Notes: generated from the letters alone by a model not told the origin. Positions 1 through 6,126 are shown, numbered from the stretch's first letter. The stretch is 6,632 nt of DNA from an uncultured Spirochaetales bacterium (GCA_937902565.1 CALFMX010000077.1:1-6632), one strand, 5' to 3'. Translations and numbers: made by a program.

Positions 1-224
1 GCTTCGCAATTTCCACGTACACAAATTATGGAATTTGACACCTTATTTAGTAGCATACCAACTAATTGTGGGTTATACTGACTGGGAAGGGCATTTCTAG
101 GACCGTGATACAAGAGATCCCCTAACAGAATTAGTTTTTTGGAATTGGTCTGCTGGAAGACGTCTAGTAGCCTCTCTGTTGCAGAGCTACTACCGTGAAT
201 GTCGGATGCAAAAAGGTATATCAT
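1..224 (-). CDS. yfcE: YfcE-type phosphodiesterase (metallophosphoesterase), N-terminal part, cut by window edge
   Basis: The first 74 codons of a gene that runs off the left edge; the C-terminal half is outside the window. The translation begins MIYLFASDIHGSSSATERLL and closely follows E. coli YfcE as I remember it. It has the DxH metal-binding motif (D8, H10), the LLGD motif (G35, D36), a YHGPRNALP stretch (residues 39-47) and the GNC(E/D) motif at 71-74. The family consists of cytoplasmic, metal-dependent phosphodiesterases of the MJ0936/YfcE type, active on artificial phosphodiester substrates; the physiological substrate is not settled. The start is the only ATG that places the DxH motif at the usual distance, but no clear Shine-Dalgarno sequence precedes it. 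A weak possible promoter upstream on this strand is TTTACA, 18 nt, TACATA. The gene is divergent from the outer-membrane protein gene to its right. Confidence 0.9.
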   Translation of the reverse strand, partial: MIYLFASDIHGSSSATERLLDVFQQTNSKKLILLGDLLYHGPRNALPSQYNPQLVGMLLNKVSNSIICVRGNCE

Positions 225-343
225 ATTTGTATGGTAGTGAAATTGGATATGTACGGCAATGTTATTGACAGTGTAAAAGGAATTGTCTCTGTAACCTTCT
301 TTTCAAACACATACAACACAATTCCACACACAAATAACACACA

Positions 344-372
344 TTGTCACAATATTCACACAGATATACAAT
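344..372 (+). promoter_or_regulatory. Sigma-70-type promoter for the outer-membrane protein gene
   Basis: TTGTCA (344-349) and TACAAT (367-372) each match the consensus at five of six positions and are separated by exactly 17 nt. Transcription would start near 379, giving a leader of about 115 nt before the ATG at 496. This is the best promoter I see in the 225-495 intergenic region. Confidence 0.6.
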
Positions 373-429
373 GAACTATACCTTATCCTAACACTATTCC
401 ATCATTCACTCAATGTTCTTCCATTCAGC

Positions 430-462
430 TTACAAAGTGCATCAGCATACTGATGTTACAAA
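430..462. repeat. Inverted repeat flanked by direct repeats in the leader of the outer-membrane protein gene
   Basis: CATCAG (440-445) and CTGATG (450-455) form a six-base-pair hairpin with loop CATA. It is flanked by two copies of TTACAAA (430-436 and 456-462). It lies in the predicted 5' leader, 33 nt before the start codon, and could be a regulatory or stability element. The rest of the 225-495 intergenic stretch is AT-rich and, around 301-360, unusually rich in A and C (19 of 60 bases are G or C). I see no gene in it. Confidence 0.35.
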
Positions 463-495
463 TAAACTCTCACGCAAAAAATGGAGATTTACGTC

Positions 496-1443
496 ATGAA
501 GAAAAAGTTTGTATTGACTCTGGCGCTGGTTCTCATGGTTGCAGTAACATTGACTGCTGCTACACCCCTTGAGGTAAGTGGTTCTTTCAAGGCTGGCTAT
601 AAGCTCACCTTTGATCCCTTCAAGGTAGCTCAGGCTGACTTGGCAACTGGTTATCAGGCACAGACTGCAAAGATTGCAGTGGCTGGCGATTTCTGGAAGG
701 TAAGTTTGGATGCTGTCAACTTCACCAACAAAAAGGACATTAAGGCAACTGCTGACATCTATCTTAGCAAGGCTCTTGCTGAGGAAGGTGTTGACATGGG
801 TGACGTAGCTCTGACGTTGCACATGGGTGGTGTTAGCAAGGATGCACCGTCCGTATTCGCAGACAAGGGTGGATTGTCCAGTGGTCTTTCCGCCACCAGT
901 GCTAATCTTGCATTGACCCTTGGTTATGCAGACATGGTCGAGATTTACTTTGCAGCAGATCCTTCTACCGATCCTGTTAACATGGTTGTTGGCGTCTCTG
1001 CTGATCCTGTTGATGGCGTTTCGGCTGCATTTGGCTTCACCAACAATGGCAATGGCATCATCGCTTCTGCAAAAGCTGACATTAAGAAACTCGCTGATCT
1101 TGACTTCGACCTTGCTGTCACCTTGGAAGACATCTACCTTGTAGACGCTGAGACCAATGAACTCAACGTTGATGTTGCAACAAAGATTGAGGGTATTAGC
1201 CTCTACGTTGCATATCAGATGGATGCAGCCAAGCTTCACAACATGAAAGTTGGCGCCGGTTACACCATTAAGGGTGTTGGCCTTAGTGCAAGTTTGAAGA
1301 TGGTAGACTTGGGTAATGCAAACACCGCGACGGTTGCTGCTGGTGCGAACTACACCTTTGGTGGTGTTAAGTATGCACTTGACACTGCTTACACCAAAGC
1401 CGCTGGTTTCAGCCTCACTCCCTCTGTCTCAATTGCTTTCTAA
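496..1443 (+). CDS. Predicted outer-membrane beta-barrel protein (hypothetical)
   Basis: A 315-residue secreted protein, not recognised as a named family. Residues 1-22 form a signal peptide: MKKKF, then a hydrophobic core, then LTAA before TPLEV, with cleavage likely after A21 or A22. The mature part is rich in G, A, T, V and D. It has alternating polar and hydrophobic stretches typical of amphipathic strands, and it ends in SVSIAF. A terminal phenylalanine after an alternating strand is the usual signature for assembly by the BAM machinery. It has no cysteines and no internal membrane helix. I chose the ATG at 496 rather than 481. The sequence GGAG at 483-486 lies 9 nt before ATG-496, while nothing resembling a ribosome site precedes 481, and the signal peptide then starts normally. 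It is transcribed alone, from the 344-372 promoter to the 1469-1497 hairpin. A porin-like or structural surface role is inference. Confidence 0.75.
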   Translation: MKKKFVLTLALVLMVAVTLTAATPLEVSGSFKAGYKLTFDPFKVAQADLATGYQAQTAKIAVAGDFWKVSLDAVNFTNKKDIKATADIYLSKALAEEGVDMGDVALTLHMGGVSKDAPSVFADKGGLSSGLSATSANLALTLGYADMVEIYFAADPSTDPVNMVVGVSADPVDGVSAAFGFTNNGNGIIASAKADIKKLADLDFDLAVTLEDIYLVDAETNELNVDVATKIEGISLYVAYQMDAAKLHNMKVGAGYTIKGVGLSASLKMVDLGNANTATVAAGANYTFGGVKYALDTAYTKAAGFSLTPSVSIAF

Positions 1444-1468
1444 GCTGACTCTTACAAGTTAACTATCC

Positions 1469-1497
1469 AGTGGCCCATCTTATTAGGATGGGCCACT
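1469..1497 (+). terminator. Terminator-like hairpin after the outer-membrane protein gene
   Basis: AGTGGCCCATC (1469-1479) pairs perfectly with GATGGGCCACT (1487-1497) around a 7-nt loop, 26 nt after the stop codon. The tail is ATTATGT rather than a run of T, so it may act as a weak terminator or as a 3'-end stabiliser. The stretch from here to 1743 has no gene. It contains a small GTGCC/GGCAC hairpin (1600-1613) and an isolated perfect TATAAT at 1625-1630 without a convincing -35 box. Confidence 0.6.
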
Positions 1498-1685
1498 ATT
1501 ATGTCTGCCACCTACCACCGTTCTATCTGCCAGGCTCTCTGTCTGGTTTGTTGAGTATCACAAAGAGAATCAATGCCTAACTGTGCACTACTCAAGACTG
1601 TGCCTTGGGGCACCATCCAGGTTTTATAATCATAGAAGCTTCTGTGAAGAAGTGTGTACTGATGGCTCCCAACACCCCTGATTTG

Positions 1686-1714
1686 TTGACCCTAGCGCTT
1701 TGTTTGCCGATATT
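1686..1714 (+). promoter_or_regulatory. Candidate promoter of the two-gene SHOCT operon
   Basis: TTGACC (1686-1691, five of six consensus positions) is followed after 17 nt by GATATT (1709-1714, four of six). The predicted start near 1721 leaves a short leader that contains the AGGAG ribosome site (1733-1737). The isolated TATAAT at 1625-1630 is an alternative. No CsoR-type operator is visible here. Confidence 0.45.
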
Positions 1715-1743
1715 AGGTGTATAGAGAACAATAGGAGCGCAAT

Positions 1744-1920
1744 ATGAACATAGCATTTACTTTGATAATGGTTGTCTTTGGAGTCTTCTTGTTTGTGGTC
1801 AACCGCACCCCAGAACCGCAGCGGGTGAGAGTCAGCGACTTGGAGCTGCTCAACCGAAGCTATGAATCGGGAGAGATCACCACACAGGAGTATTTGGTAC
1901 TGCTACAGCAACTCAGATAG
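1744..1920 (+). CDS. Small membrane protein with SHOCT-like C-terminal tail (58 aa)
   Basis: A 58-residue protein with a single N-terminal membrane helix (about residues 3-19, rich in F, L, V and I). After a short charged linker comes a tail, residues 31-58, that fits the SHOCT pattern: SDLELLNRSYESGEITTQEY followed by a leucine-rich end. SHOCT (short C-terminal domain) is usually found at the C terminus of small membrane proteins and is thought to mediate oligomerisation or protein contacts; its biochemical role is not established. The start is well supported by AGGAG at 1733-1737, 6 nt before the ATG. The stop codon TAG lies within the AGGAGG ribosome site of the next gene, so the two are probably translationally coupled. 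I cannot assign a function. Confidence 0.75.
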   Translation: MNIAFTLIMVVFGVFLFVVNRTPEPQRVRVSDLELLNRSYESGEITTQEYLVLLQQLR

Positions 1921-1928
1921 GAGGTCTG

Positions 1929-2195
1929 ATGATGTATAACTCTTTGTTGTATGGGGGCCGTATGTTGGGCCCGTATGTTCGGCTGGGATTCTATGGAGGG
2001 TTCTCCTGGATGTTGGGTCTTGCGTGCCTCGCTATCGCAGTGGCCTTGGCCCTTTCGATCATTGCAATCGTGAGAACGTCCAAGAAGTACGTAAGCAAGG
2101 GTAGCAACGCCCAGAACATCATTGCAGAGCGCTTCGCCAGAGGCGAGATTAACCGCGAAGAGTTCGAGCAGATGAAGAAGGATCTCAAGCTATAG
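1929..2195 (+). CDS. Small membrane protein with SHOCT C-terminal domain (88 aa)
   Basis: An 88-residue protein beginning MMYNSLLYGG, with an aromatic and glycine-rich start, a membrane helix at about 26-48, a basic linker (RTSKKYVSK) and a clear SHOCT domain at 61-88. The key stretch is AERFARGEINREEFEQMKKD, which matches the usual RYARGEIDxEEYExxKxDL pattern closely. Proteins with this MMY start, one helix and a SHOCT tail are often seen beside copper and other metal-resistance genes, so a link to the copper cluster in this window is possible but inferred. AGGAGG (1919-1924) lies 4 nt before ATG-1929 and 7 nt before ATG-1932; either may be used, and 1932 would shorten the protein by one Met. 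Its tail resembles that of the preceding gene (GEIT/GEIN), suggesting the domains are related. Transcription ends in the hairpin cluster that follows. Confidence 0.85.
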   Translation: MMYNSLLYGGRMLGPYVRLGFYGGFSWMLGLACLAIAVALALSIIAIVRTSKKYVSKGSNAQNIIAERFARGEINREEFEQMKKDLKL

Positions 2196-2201
2196 AAAGA
2201 G

Positions 2202-2235
2202 ACTATCCGGTGGCATTGCAGTGCCACCGGATAGT
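2202..2235 (+). terminator. Strong hairpin after the SHOCT operon
   Basis: ACTATCCGGTGGCA (2202-2215) pairs perfectly with TGCCACCGGATAGT (2222-2235), giving 14 base pairs around the 6-nt loop TTGCAG, only 6 nt after the stop codon. There is no T run (the tail is GGTATATAG), so it may protect the 3' end as much as terminate. It is the first of four hairpins in a row. Confidence 0.6.
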
Positions 2236-2246
2236 GGTATATAGAT

Positions 2247-2324
2247 CAAGGGGCAAATCTAGGGCCCCTTGTCAGGGCTCCTCTCTACTGTAAGGGGGAG
2301 CCCTTTACACGTCAAGAGGACGTG
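2247..2324. other. Three further tandem hairpins downstream of the SHOCT operon
   Basis: Three more stem-loops follow with almost no spacing. CAAGGGGC (2247-2254) pairs with GCCCCTTG (2264-2271). AGGGCTCC (2274-2281) pairs with GGAGCCCT (2297-2304), and G.U and C-G pairs extend it inward. CACGTC (2308-2313) pairs with GACGTG (2319-2324). With the 2202-2235 hairpin they make a structured block of about 120 nt. It may be a compound terminator (CCCTTT follows the third stem) or the body of a small structured RNA. I do not recognise it as a known RNA family. Confidence 0.45.
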
Positions 2325-2664
2325 GTCAATCCTGATATACAAAGACACAGAGAAGAGGAATGTGCTATCAGGGGCTTGGTTTAGAAAAAGGTATATAGTC
2401 ATAGCATAGGTATGAATATACCTTGGAATGTAAATCATTGACGAGATTTTGGATGTACGCAGGGTGACTAGTTTCAAGGCGTTGATACTTCATGGAGGGC
2501 ATTGATGCAAGCTACCACTATGAGGGGGTAGAGTGCCTTCAGGACTAAGGAGCTTTGAAGGGAGTAGGAAACTGCAGAGCAGGAAAGTCTTTTAGCCAAC
2601 ATTGGAGCTACGGTCAACAAGGCTGCTCAAGAAATCTGAGACATAGTTGTTCTCTTGGTGTGTC
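2325..2664. other. Intergenic stretch without a supported gene
   Basis: I see no credible coding sequence in these 340 bases. Short open frames exist on the minus strand but have no ribosome site or recognisable motif. The one structural item is an inverted repeat, AAGGTATAT (2388-2396) with ATATACCTT (2416-2424), separated by 19 nt. No clear T-run terminator follows the lipoprotein gene that ends at 2665. Confidence 0.5.
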
Positions 2665-3123
2665 CTACCATGAAATCTTGGTGAAGGTATCTGCCTCATC
2701 CCAGACGTAGTCATACCCACCCACCATCGTGACTTCAGGATTACCCAAAGAAGAGTTTTTGATGCTAATCTCAGCATAGCGGATAGGATTAGACCAACGC
2801 AAAATAACAAGTGGATCTTCGTTGATTGTATCGAGCCATACGGTTGTCTCGTCCTTGACTACGGACACTTTGTATTCAACGGATTCTCCCTTTTTCAGCG
2901 GTAACGTAAACTCCATGTAGTGGTTCACATAAAGCTCTTTACCTTCTGGTATGTATGAAGTGGACCAATTTTCATTCGAGTCTTTAACGCATAGGCCAGT
3001 TATTGAATAATTTGACCCGTTGTTGGCGAACAACACTTTGAGTGTTTTAGGCTGCTCTTCACAGCCGGTGAACAGTACAATTAGCAACAAAAAAACTGTT
3101 AGCATCACGATATTTCTCTTCAT
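2665..3123 (-). CDS. Predicted lipoprotein, function unknown (152 aa)
   Basis: A 152-residue protein with a lipoprotein signal peptide: MKRN, a hydrophobic core (about residues 5-18), then LFTGC with the cysteine at 21. The phenylalanine at position -3 is atypical for a lipobox but tolerated in spirochaetes and some other groups. The mature part is rich in S, N, E and V and reads as beta-strand, with a charged middle (about 56-80: PEGKEL, LKKGESVEYKVSVVKDE) and a tryptophan- and tyrosine-containing end (GGYDYVWDEADTFTKISW). A small beta-sandwich is plausible, but I recognise no family. GAGG lies about 10 nt before the ATG. On the minus strand TATAAG (3219-3214) could be a -10 box, though no good -35 box goes with it. 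The gene stands alone: copA upstream ends in a terminator about 370 bp away. AT-rich composition sets it apart from the copper genes. Confidence 0.7.
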   Translation of the reverse strand: MKRNIVMLTVFLLLIVLFTGCEEQPKTLKVLFANNGSNYSITGLCVKDSNENWSTSYIPEGKELYVNHYMEFTLPLKKGESVEYKVSVVKDETTVWLDTINEDPLVILRWSNPIRYAEISIKNSSLGNPEVTMVGGYDYVWDEADTFTKISW

Positions 3124-3480
3124 AGCAATCTTACCTCGTATTCAGTGCAGAGTAATCTTTCCAATCAGAACAGATAGCAGGCTCATGCAGCCTGCAACTC
3201 ATACGCACATGATCTTATAGGGGTACTTGTATTGATGTTTGATGGGCTCCCTATGGAGAGAACTCGATCGAGGCTCTGAAAGCGTGTTACTCCATTGGCG
3301 ATCTAGACTTTCAGGACCTTCCTAAAACTACTTTGATACGGGTAAACTAGATTGTGACGATACGACTAACCACCAATTCTTCTGTCATAAGTATACCTTG
3401 TATTGCAAATAATGCAAATGAAGATGAAGAACAAACAGAAGAAGCAGGCCAATGGAATTTATTGGAGTTTGAAGATTACA
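3124..3480. other. Intergenic region between the lipoprotein gene and copA, with several palindromes
   Basis: No supported gene lies here. A hairpin GCAGGCT (3177-3183) / AGCCTGC (3189-3195) lies in the upstream region of the lipoprotein gene. There is a perfect ten-base palindrome CTCGATCGAG (3263-3272). CTGAAAG (3276-3282) and CTTTCAG (3308-3314) form a longer-range inverted repeat. A GTG-started plus-strand frame from 3354 runs into the copA 3' end and is not credible as a gene. Confidence 0.5.
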
Positions 3481-5736
3481 TCAAAGTAGAAAAGCAGGGC
3501 CCCCGGATGGAAGCCCTGCCCGATTGGTCATTACGCCTTCCTTGAACCTATTGAGCCTCAGCGCATTGGTCACGACGAAGACACTGGACATCGACATCGC
3601 AAAGGCTGCGAACATCGGTGAGAGGCTGGGGCCTCCGAAGATGGCGAGCAACCCGATGGCAAGCGGGATACCCAACATATTGTAGAAGAACGCCCAGAAG
3701 AGGTTCTGATGGATGTTGCGCATCGTCGCCTTGCTGAGCAGGAACGCCTTGGTGACGTCGGTGAGGTTGTTGCGCACCAGAACCACGTCGGCGGTCTCAC
3801 GGGCCACGTCGGTGGCGCTGCCTACCGCTATGCCGACATCGGCAGCGGCCAGGGCAGGGGCGTCGTTGATGCCGTCTCCGACCATCGCAACCTTGCCCGT
3901 CTTGGCGTAGGTGGCAATCGTCGCCTCCTTCTCATCAGGCAGCTGCTCGGCGATGAAGGTGTCGATGCCGGCTTCGCCGGCGATCGCCTTCGCTGTCCGC
4001 TCGTTGTCTCCGGTGAGCATCACCGTCTTGATCCCAAGCCCTCTCAGTTGGGCTATGGCCTCCTTGGTTTCAGTTCTAAGTGTATCGGCCACAGCTATGA
4101 TACCGAGATAGGTAGTATCCCTGGCAACGAGCAGGGGGGTCTTCCCCTCATCGGCGAGGCGTGCCATCTCATCATCGACCGCTTTGCTCACTTCGATGTT
4201 CGCATCGGCGAGCAGGCTCTTGTTCCCGATCCGGACAAAGGAGCCATCGACGGTACCCTCGATGCCCTTGCCGACCAACGCCTTGAAGCCTGAGGCTTCA
4301 CCAAGGGCGAGACCCTGCTCCTCTGCCTTGGTGACCACCGCCTTGGAGAGGGGGTGCTCACTGGCCAGTTCCAGGGTCGCGGCAATCCTCATCATCGTAA
4401 GCGGATCATCGGCGATGATATCGGTCACCGCAGGCTTTCCGATGGTCAGGGTGCCGGTCTTGTCGAAGATGATGGTGTCGACAGAGCGCAGCGTCTCGAT
4501 GGCGGCTGCGTGGCGGAAGAGGATCCCCATCTTCGCCCCCTTGCCGCTTGCCACCATGATGGCGATCGGGGTGGCAAGTCCAAGTGCACACGGGCAGGCG
4601 ATGACCAGGACGCTGACCGCCCTGAGGATGGCGAGGTCAAAGGCCGCGCCGGCCACCATCCAGCCGATGAAGGTGAGCAGGGCGATCCCCATGACGATCG
4701 GGACAAAGACCCCGCTGATCTTGTCGGCCACCCGGGCGATGGGGGCCTTGGAGCCCTGGGCCTGCTGCACCAGAGCGATGATGTTGGCCAAGGCGGTATC
4801 GGAGCCGACCTTGCTGGCCCGGTACTGGAGAGCCCCGGTGGTGTTGAGCGTTGCCGCATAGACCTCGCTTCCCTCTCCCTTGTCCACCGGGATCGACTCA
4901 CCGGTGAGCAGGCTCTCGTCGATGGCGCTGTGACCGCTGGTGACGACCCCGTCAACCGGCAACTTCTCGCCGGGCTTGACGAGGATGATGTCGCCGACCT
5001 TCACTTCGCTTGCGTCGATGACCCGCTGCTCGCCGTCGACGAGGATGGTGGCATTCTCCGGGGCGAGCTCCATCAGCTTCTGGATCGCCTCTCCGGTCTT
5101 GCCCTTGGACCTGTGCTCGAGGTACCGGCCGAGCATGATCAGGGTCAAGATCATGCCGACCCCCTCGAAGTAGAGGTGGTTGTGCAGGGCTGTATGGTCA
5201 CCCAAGATGATCTGGACCACACCCCATACGGAGTAGAGGTAGCTCGCTGTCGTCCCGATGGCCACCAAGCTGTCCATGTTCGGCTCCCGGCGGAAGAGGA
5301 GGGAGAAGCCCTTGGTGAAGAAGGCCAGCCCTCCTATGACCGTGCCGGTGGCAAGAGCCATCTGCAGGAGTGCATTGATAGGAGCGGAGAAGGGGAGGTT
5401 CAGGCCGACCATAGAGCCCATGGAGAGGGTCATCAAGAGGGTAGTGAGGATTGCGTTGATGATGAGGCGCCTCCCCAGATCCTTCAGCTCGCGCTTCTTC
5501 TGCTCCTCCTTTGCCTGCGCATCGACGGCGTCGGTGACGCTGTAGCCGATGCGCTTGACCGCCGCCTTGATCTTATCAAGGTTCAGATCCTCCTCGTCAA
5601 AGGAGATGGTGGCCGTCTCGGTTGCCAGGTTCACCCGTGCAAGTTCGACGCCATCAAGCTTGTTGAGCGTGCGCTCGACAGCCGACGAGCAGGAGGCACA
5701 GGTCATCCCCTCTATGCCTACACGGATTTCTGTCAT
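3481..5736 (-). CDS. copA: Cu(I)-exporting P1B-type ATPase CopA
   Basis: A 751-residue copper-translocating P-type ATPase that pumps Cu(I) out of the cytoplasm using ATP. One N-terminal heavy-metal domain carries GMTCASC (10-16). Eight membrane helices follow the P1B plan, at about 90-112, 120-140, 155-178, 189-205, 341-362, 368-394, 678-700 and 704-724. The actuator loop has TGES (278-281), helix 6 has the CPC metal site (381-383), and the phosphorylated aspartate is D425 in DKTGTLT. The nucleotide domain has SEHP (459-462) and GKGIEG; the hinge is GDGINDAP (620-627). Helix 7 has YN (685-686) and helix 8 has MSMSS (714-718), which mark the Cu(I) subgroup rather than Zn/Cd pumps. The start overlaps the copZ stop (ATGA), with GAGG upstream. 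All catalytic residues are present. The last 18 or so residues after NRFKEG look abnormal: the frame continues through the terminator hairpin, so the natural stop may have been lost by a one-base shift. Confidence 0.96.
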   Translation of the reverse strand: MTEIRVGIEGMTCASCSSAVERTLNKLDGVELARVNLATETATISFDEEDLNLDKIKAAVKRIGYSVTDAVDAQAKEEQKKRELKDLGRRLIINAILTTLLMTLSMGSMVGLNLPFSAPINALLQMALATGTVIGGLAFFTKGFSLLFRREPNMDSLVAIGTTASYLYSVWGVVQIILGDHTALHNHLYFEGVGMILTLIMLGRYLEHRSKGKTGEAIQKLMELAPENATILVDGEQRVIDASEVKVGDIILVKPGEKLPVDGVVTSGHSAIDESLLTGESIPVDKGEGSEVYAATLNTTGALQYRASKVGSDTALANIIALVQQAQGSKAPIARVADKISGVFVPIVMGIALLTFIGWMVAGAAFDLAILRAVSVLVIACPCALGLATPIAIMVASGKGAKMGILFRHAAAIETLRSVDTIIFDKTGTLTIGKPAVTDIIADDPLTMMRIAATLELASEHPLSKAVVTKAEEQGLALGEASGFKALVGKGIEGTVDGSFVRIGNKSLLADANIEVSKAVDDEMARLADEGKTPLLVARDTTYLGIIAVADTLRTETKEAIAQLRGLGIKTVMLTGDNERTAKAIAGEAGIDTFIAEQLPDEKEATIATYAKTGKVAMVGDGINDAPALAAADVGIAVGSATDVARETADVVLVRNNLTDVTKAFLLSKATMRNIHQNLFWAFFYNMLGIPLAIGLLAIFGGPSLSPMFAAFAMSMSSVFVVTNALRLNRFKEGVMTNRAGLPSGGPAFLL
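3490..3519 (-). terminator. Rho-independent terminator of copZA, overlapping the copA 3' end
   Basis: On the minus strand GCAGGGC (3519-3513) pairs with GCCCTGC (3500-3494) across a 12-nt loop, and TTTT follows, then CTACTTT. The hairpin lies within the last codons of copA as read, which is unusual. It separates the copper genes from the lipoprotein gene. Confidence 0.75.
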
Positions 5737-5936
5737 GAGAGTACCTCGTAGCCAATCTCTGTGATCTTCTCCTTGGCCCTCTGGATGGTCTCCTCCTTGG
5801 TATGCTTGATGACAACCTTGCCATTCTTCGCATTGGCCTTCACCGACGTGATGTCATCAAGATCCTTGAGAGCGTTGATGGTCCGGTTTTCGCAGTGACT
5901 GCAACTCATGCCAGTTGTATTGATTGTGGTCTTCAT
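5733..5936 (-). CDS. copZ: Copper chaperone CopZ (single heavy-metal-associated domain)
   Basis: A 67-residue protein consisting of one ferredoxin-like HMA domain. The metal-binding loop is GMSCSHC, with C12 and C15 as Cu(I) ligands; the family's conserved aromatic near the end is Y64 (GYEV). The length is normal for CopZ. Proteins of this family carry Cu(I) in the cytoplasm and hand it to the HMA domain of CopA, and can deliver Cu(I) to CsoR. The ribosome site is strong: AGGAG, 5 nt before the ATG. The stop codon overlaps the copA start by 4 nt (ATGA), so the two are translationally coupled and expressed as one unit. The upstream gap to csoR (188 bp) holds a tRNA gene on the other strand. 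I see only a weak possible promoter for copZ itself (TGTACA at 6020-6015, 17 nt, AATATT at 5997-5992). Confidence 0.93.
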   Translation of the reverse strand: MKTTINTTGMSCSHCENRTINALKDLDDITSVKANAKNGKVVIKHTKEETIQRAKEKITEIGYEVLS

Positions 5937-5951
5937 AAAAACTCCTCTCTC

Positions 5952-5965
5952 TTCCCCTCAGGGAA
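5952..5965. promoter_or_regulatory. Inverted repeat upstream of copZ, possible degenerate CsoR site
   Basis: On the minus strand TTCCC and GGGAA flank TGAG, a perfect 5-4-5 repeat lying 15 nt before the copZ start. It shares the CCCT..GGGG core with the strong CsoR operator but lacks the outer TATA arms and is one base shorter. It may be a weak operator for a separate copZA promoter, or chance. Confidence 0.25.
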
Positions 5966-5979
5966 TTTTTCATATCCTC

Positions 5980-6008
5980 TAGACAGAGCTGAATATTTCA
6001 GCTACTAT
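5980..6008 (+). promoter_or_regulatory. Promoter of tRNA-Val
   Basis: TAGACA (5980-5985, five of six) and TACTAT (6003-6008, four of six) are separated by 17 nt and lie 14 nt before the tRNA 5' end, a typical distance. The spacer plus the first base of the -10 box is an inverted repeat: AGCTGAA (5987-5993), TAT, TTCAGCT (5997-6003). Confidence 0.6.
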
Positions 6009-6022
6009 CCTCTTTGTACATC

Positions 6023-6094
6023 GGGCGGTTAACTCAGCGGGAGAGTGCCACGTTGACATCGTGGAAGTCGCCAGTTCAATCCTGGCATCGCCCA
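6023..6094 (+). tRNA. tRNA-Val (anticodon GAC)
   Basis: A complete 72-nt cloverleaf. The acceptor stem is GGGCGGT (6023-6029) with ATCGCCC (6087-6093), including one G.U pair, and the discriminator is A at 6094. The D stem is ACTC/GAGT. The anticodon stem CCACG/CGTGG encloses the loop TTGACAT, with anticodon GAC at 6055-6057, which reads GUC and GUU valine codons. The T stem is GCCAG/CTGGC with loop TTCAATC. The 3' CCA is not encoded and must be added enzymatically. The gene lies on the strand opposite to csoR and copZ. Confidence 0.95.
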
Positions 6095-6095
6095 T

Positions 6096-6126
6096 AGCAA
6101 GCATCTTTGTGGATGCTTGCTTTTTT
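6096..6126 (+). terminator. Rho-independent terminator of tRNA-Val
   Basis: AGCAAGCATC (6096-6105) pairs perfectly with GATGCTTGCT (6112-6121) around a 6-nt loop, and a run of T follows. It starts 2 nt after the tRNA and its T run overlaps the csoR stop codon on the other strand. On the minus strand the hairpin is not followed by T, so it should not terminate csoR transcripts efficiently. Confidence 0.9.

Noticed and set aside
442..1239. 265-codon minus-strand open frame opposite the outer-membrane protein gene
   Set aside because: It is antisense to a gene with signal peptide, ribosome site and beta-barrel end; its translation is cysteine-rich and unlike any family.
210..2396. Twelve-base repeat AAAAAGGTATAT at 210-221 and 2385-2396
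   Set aside because: One copy is part of the yfcE start codons; an AT-rich 12-mer match of this kind is probably chance.
2259..2477. 72-codon minus-strand frame in the non-coding region
   Set aside because: It has no ribosome site or motif and overlaps the hairpin cluster.
3354..3545. Plus-strand frame of 63 codons with an acidic stretch
   Set aside because: It starts at a GTG without a ribosome site and runs through the copA terminator into the copA 3' end. A decayed gene remnant cannot be excluded.
4354..5751. 465-codon plus-strand open frame opposite copA
   Set aside because: It is the mirror of the GC-rich copA codons, a common artefact; the copA frame carries every family motif.
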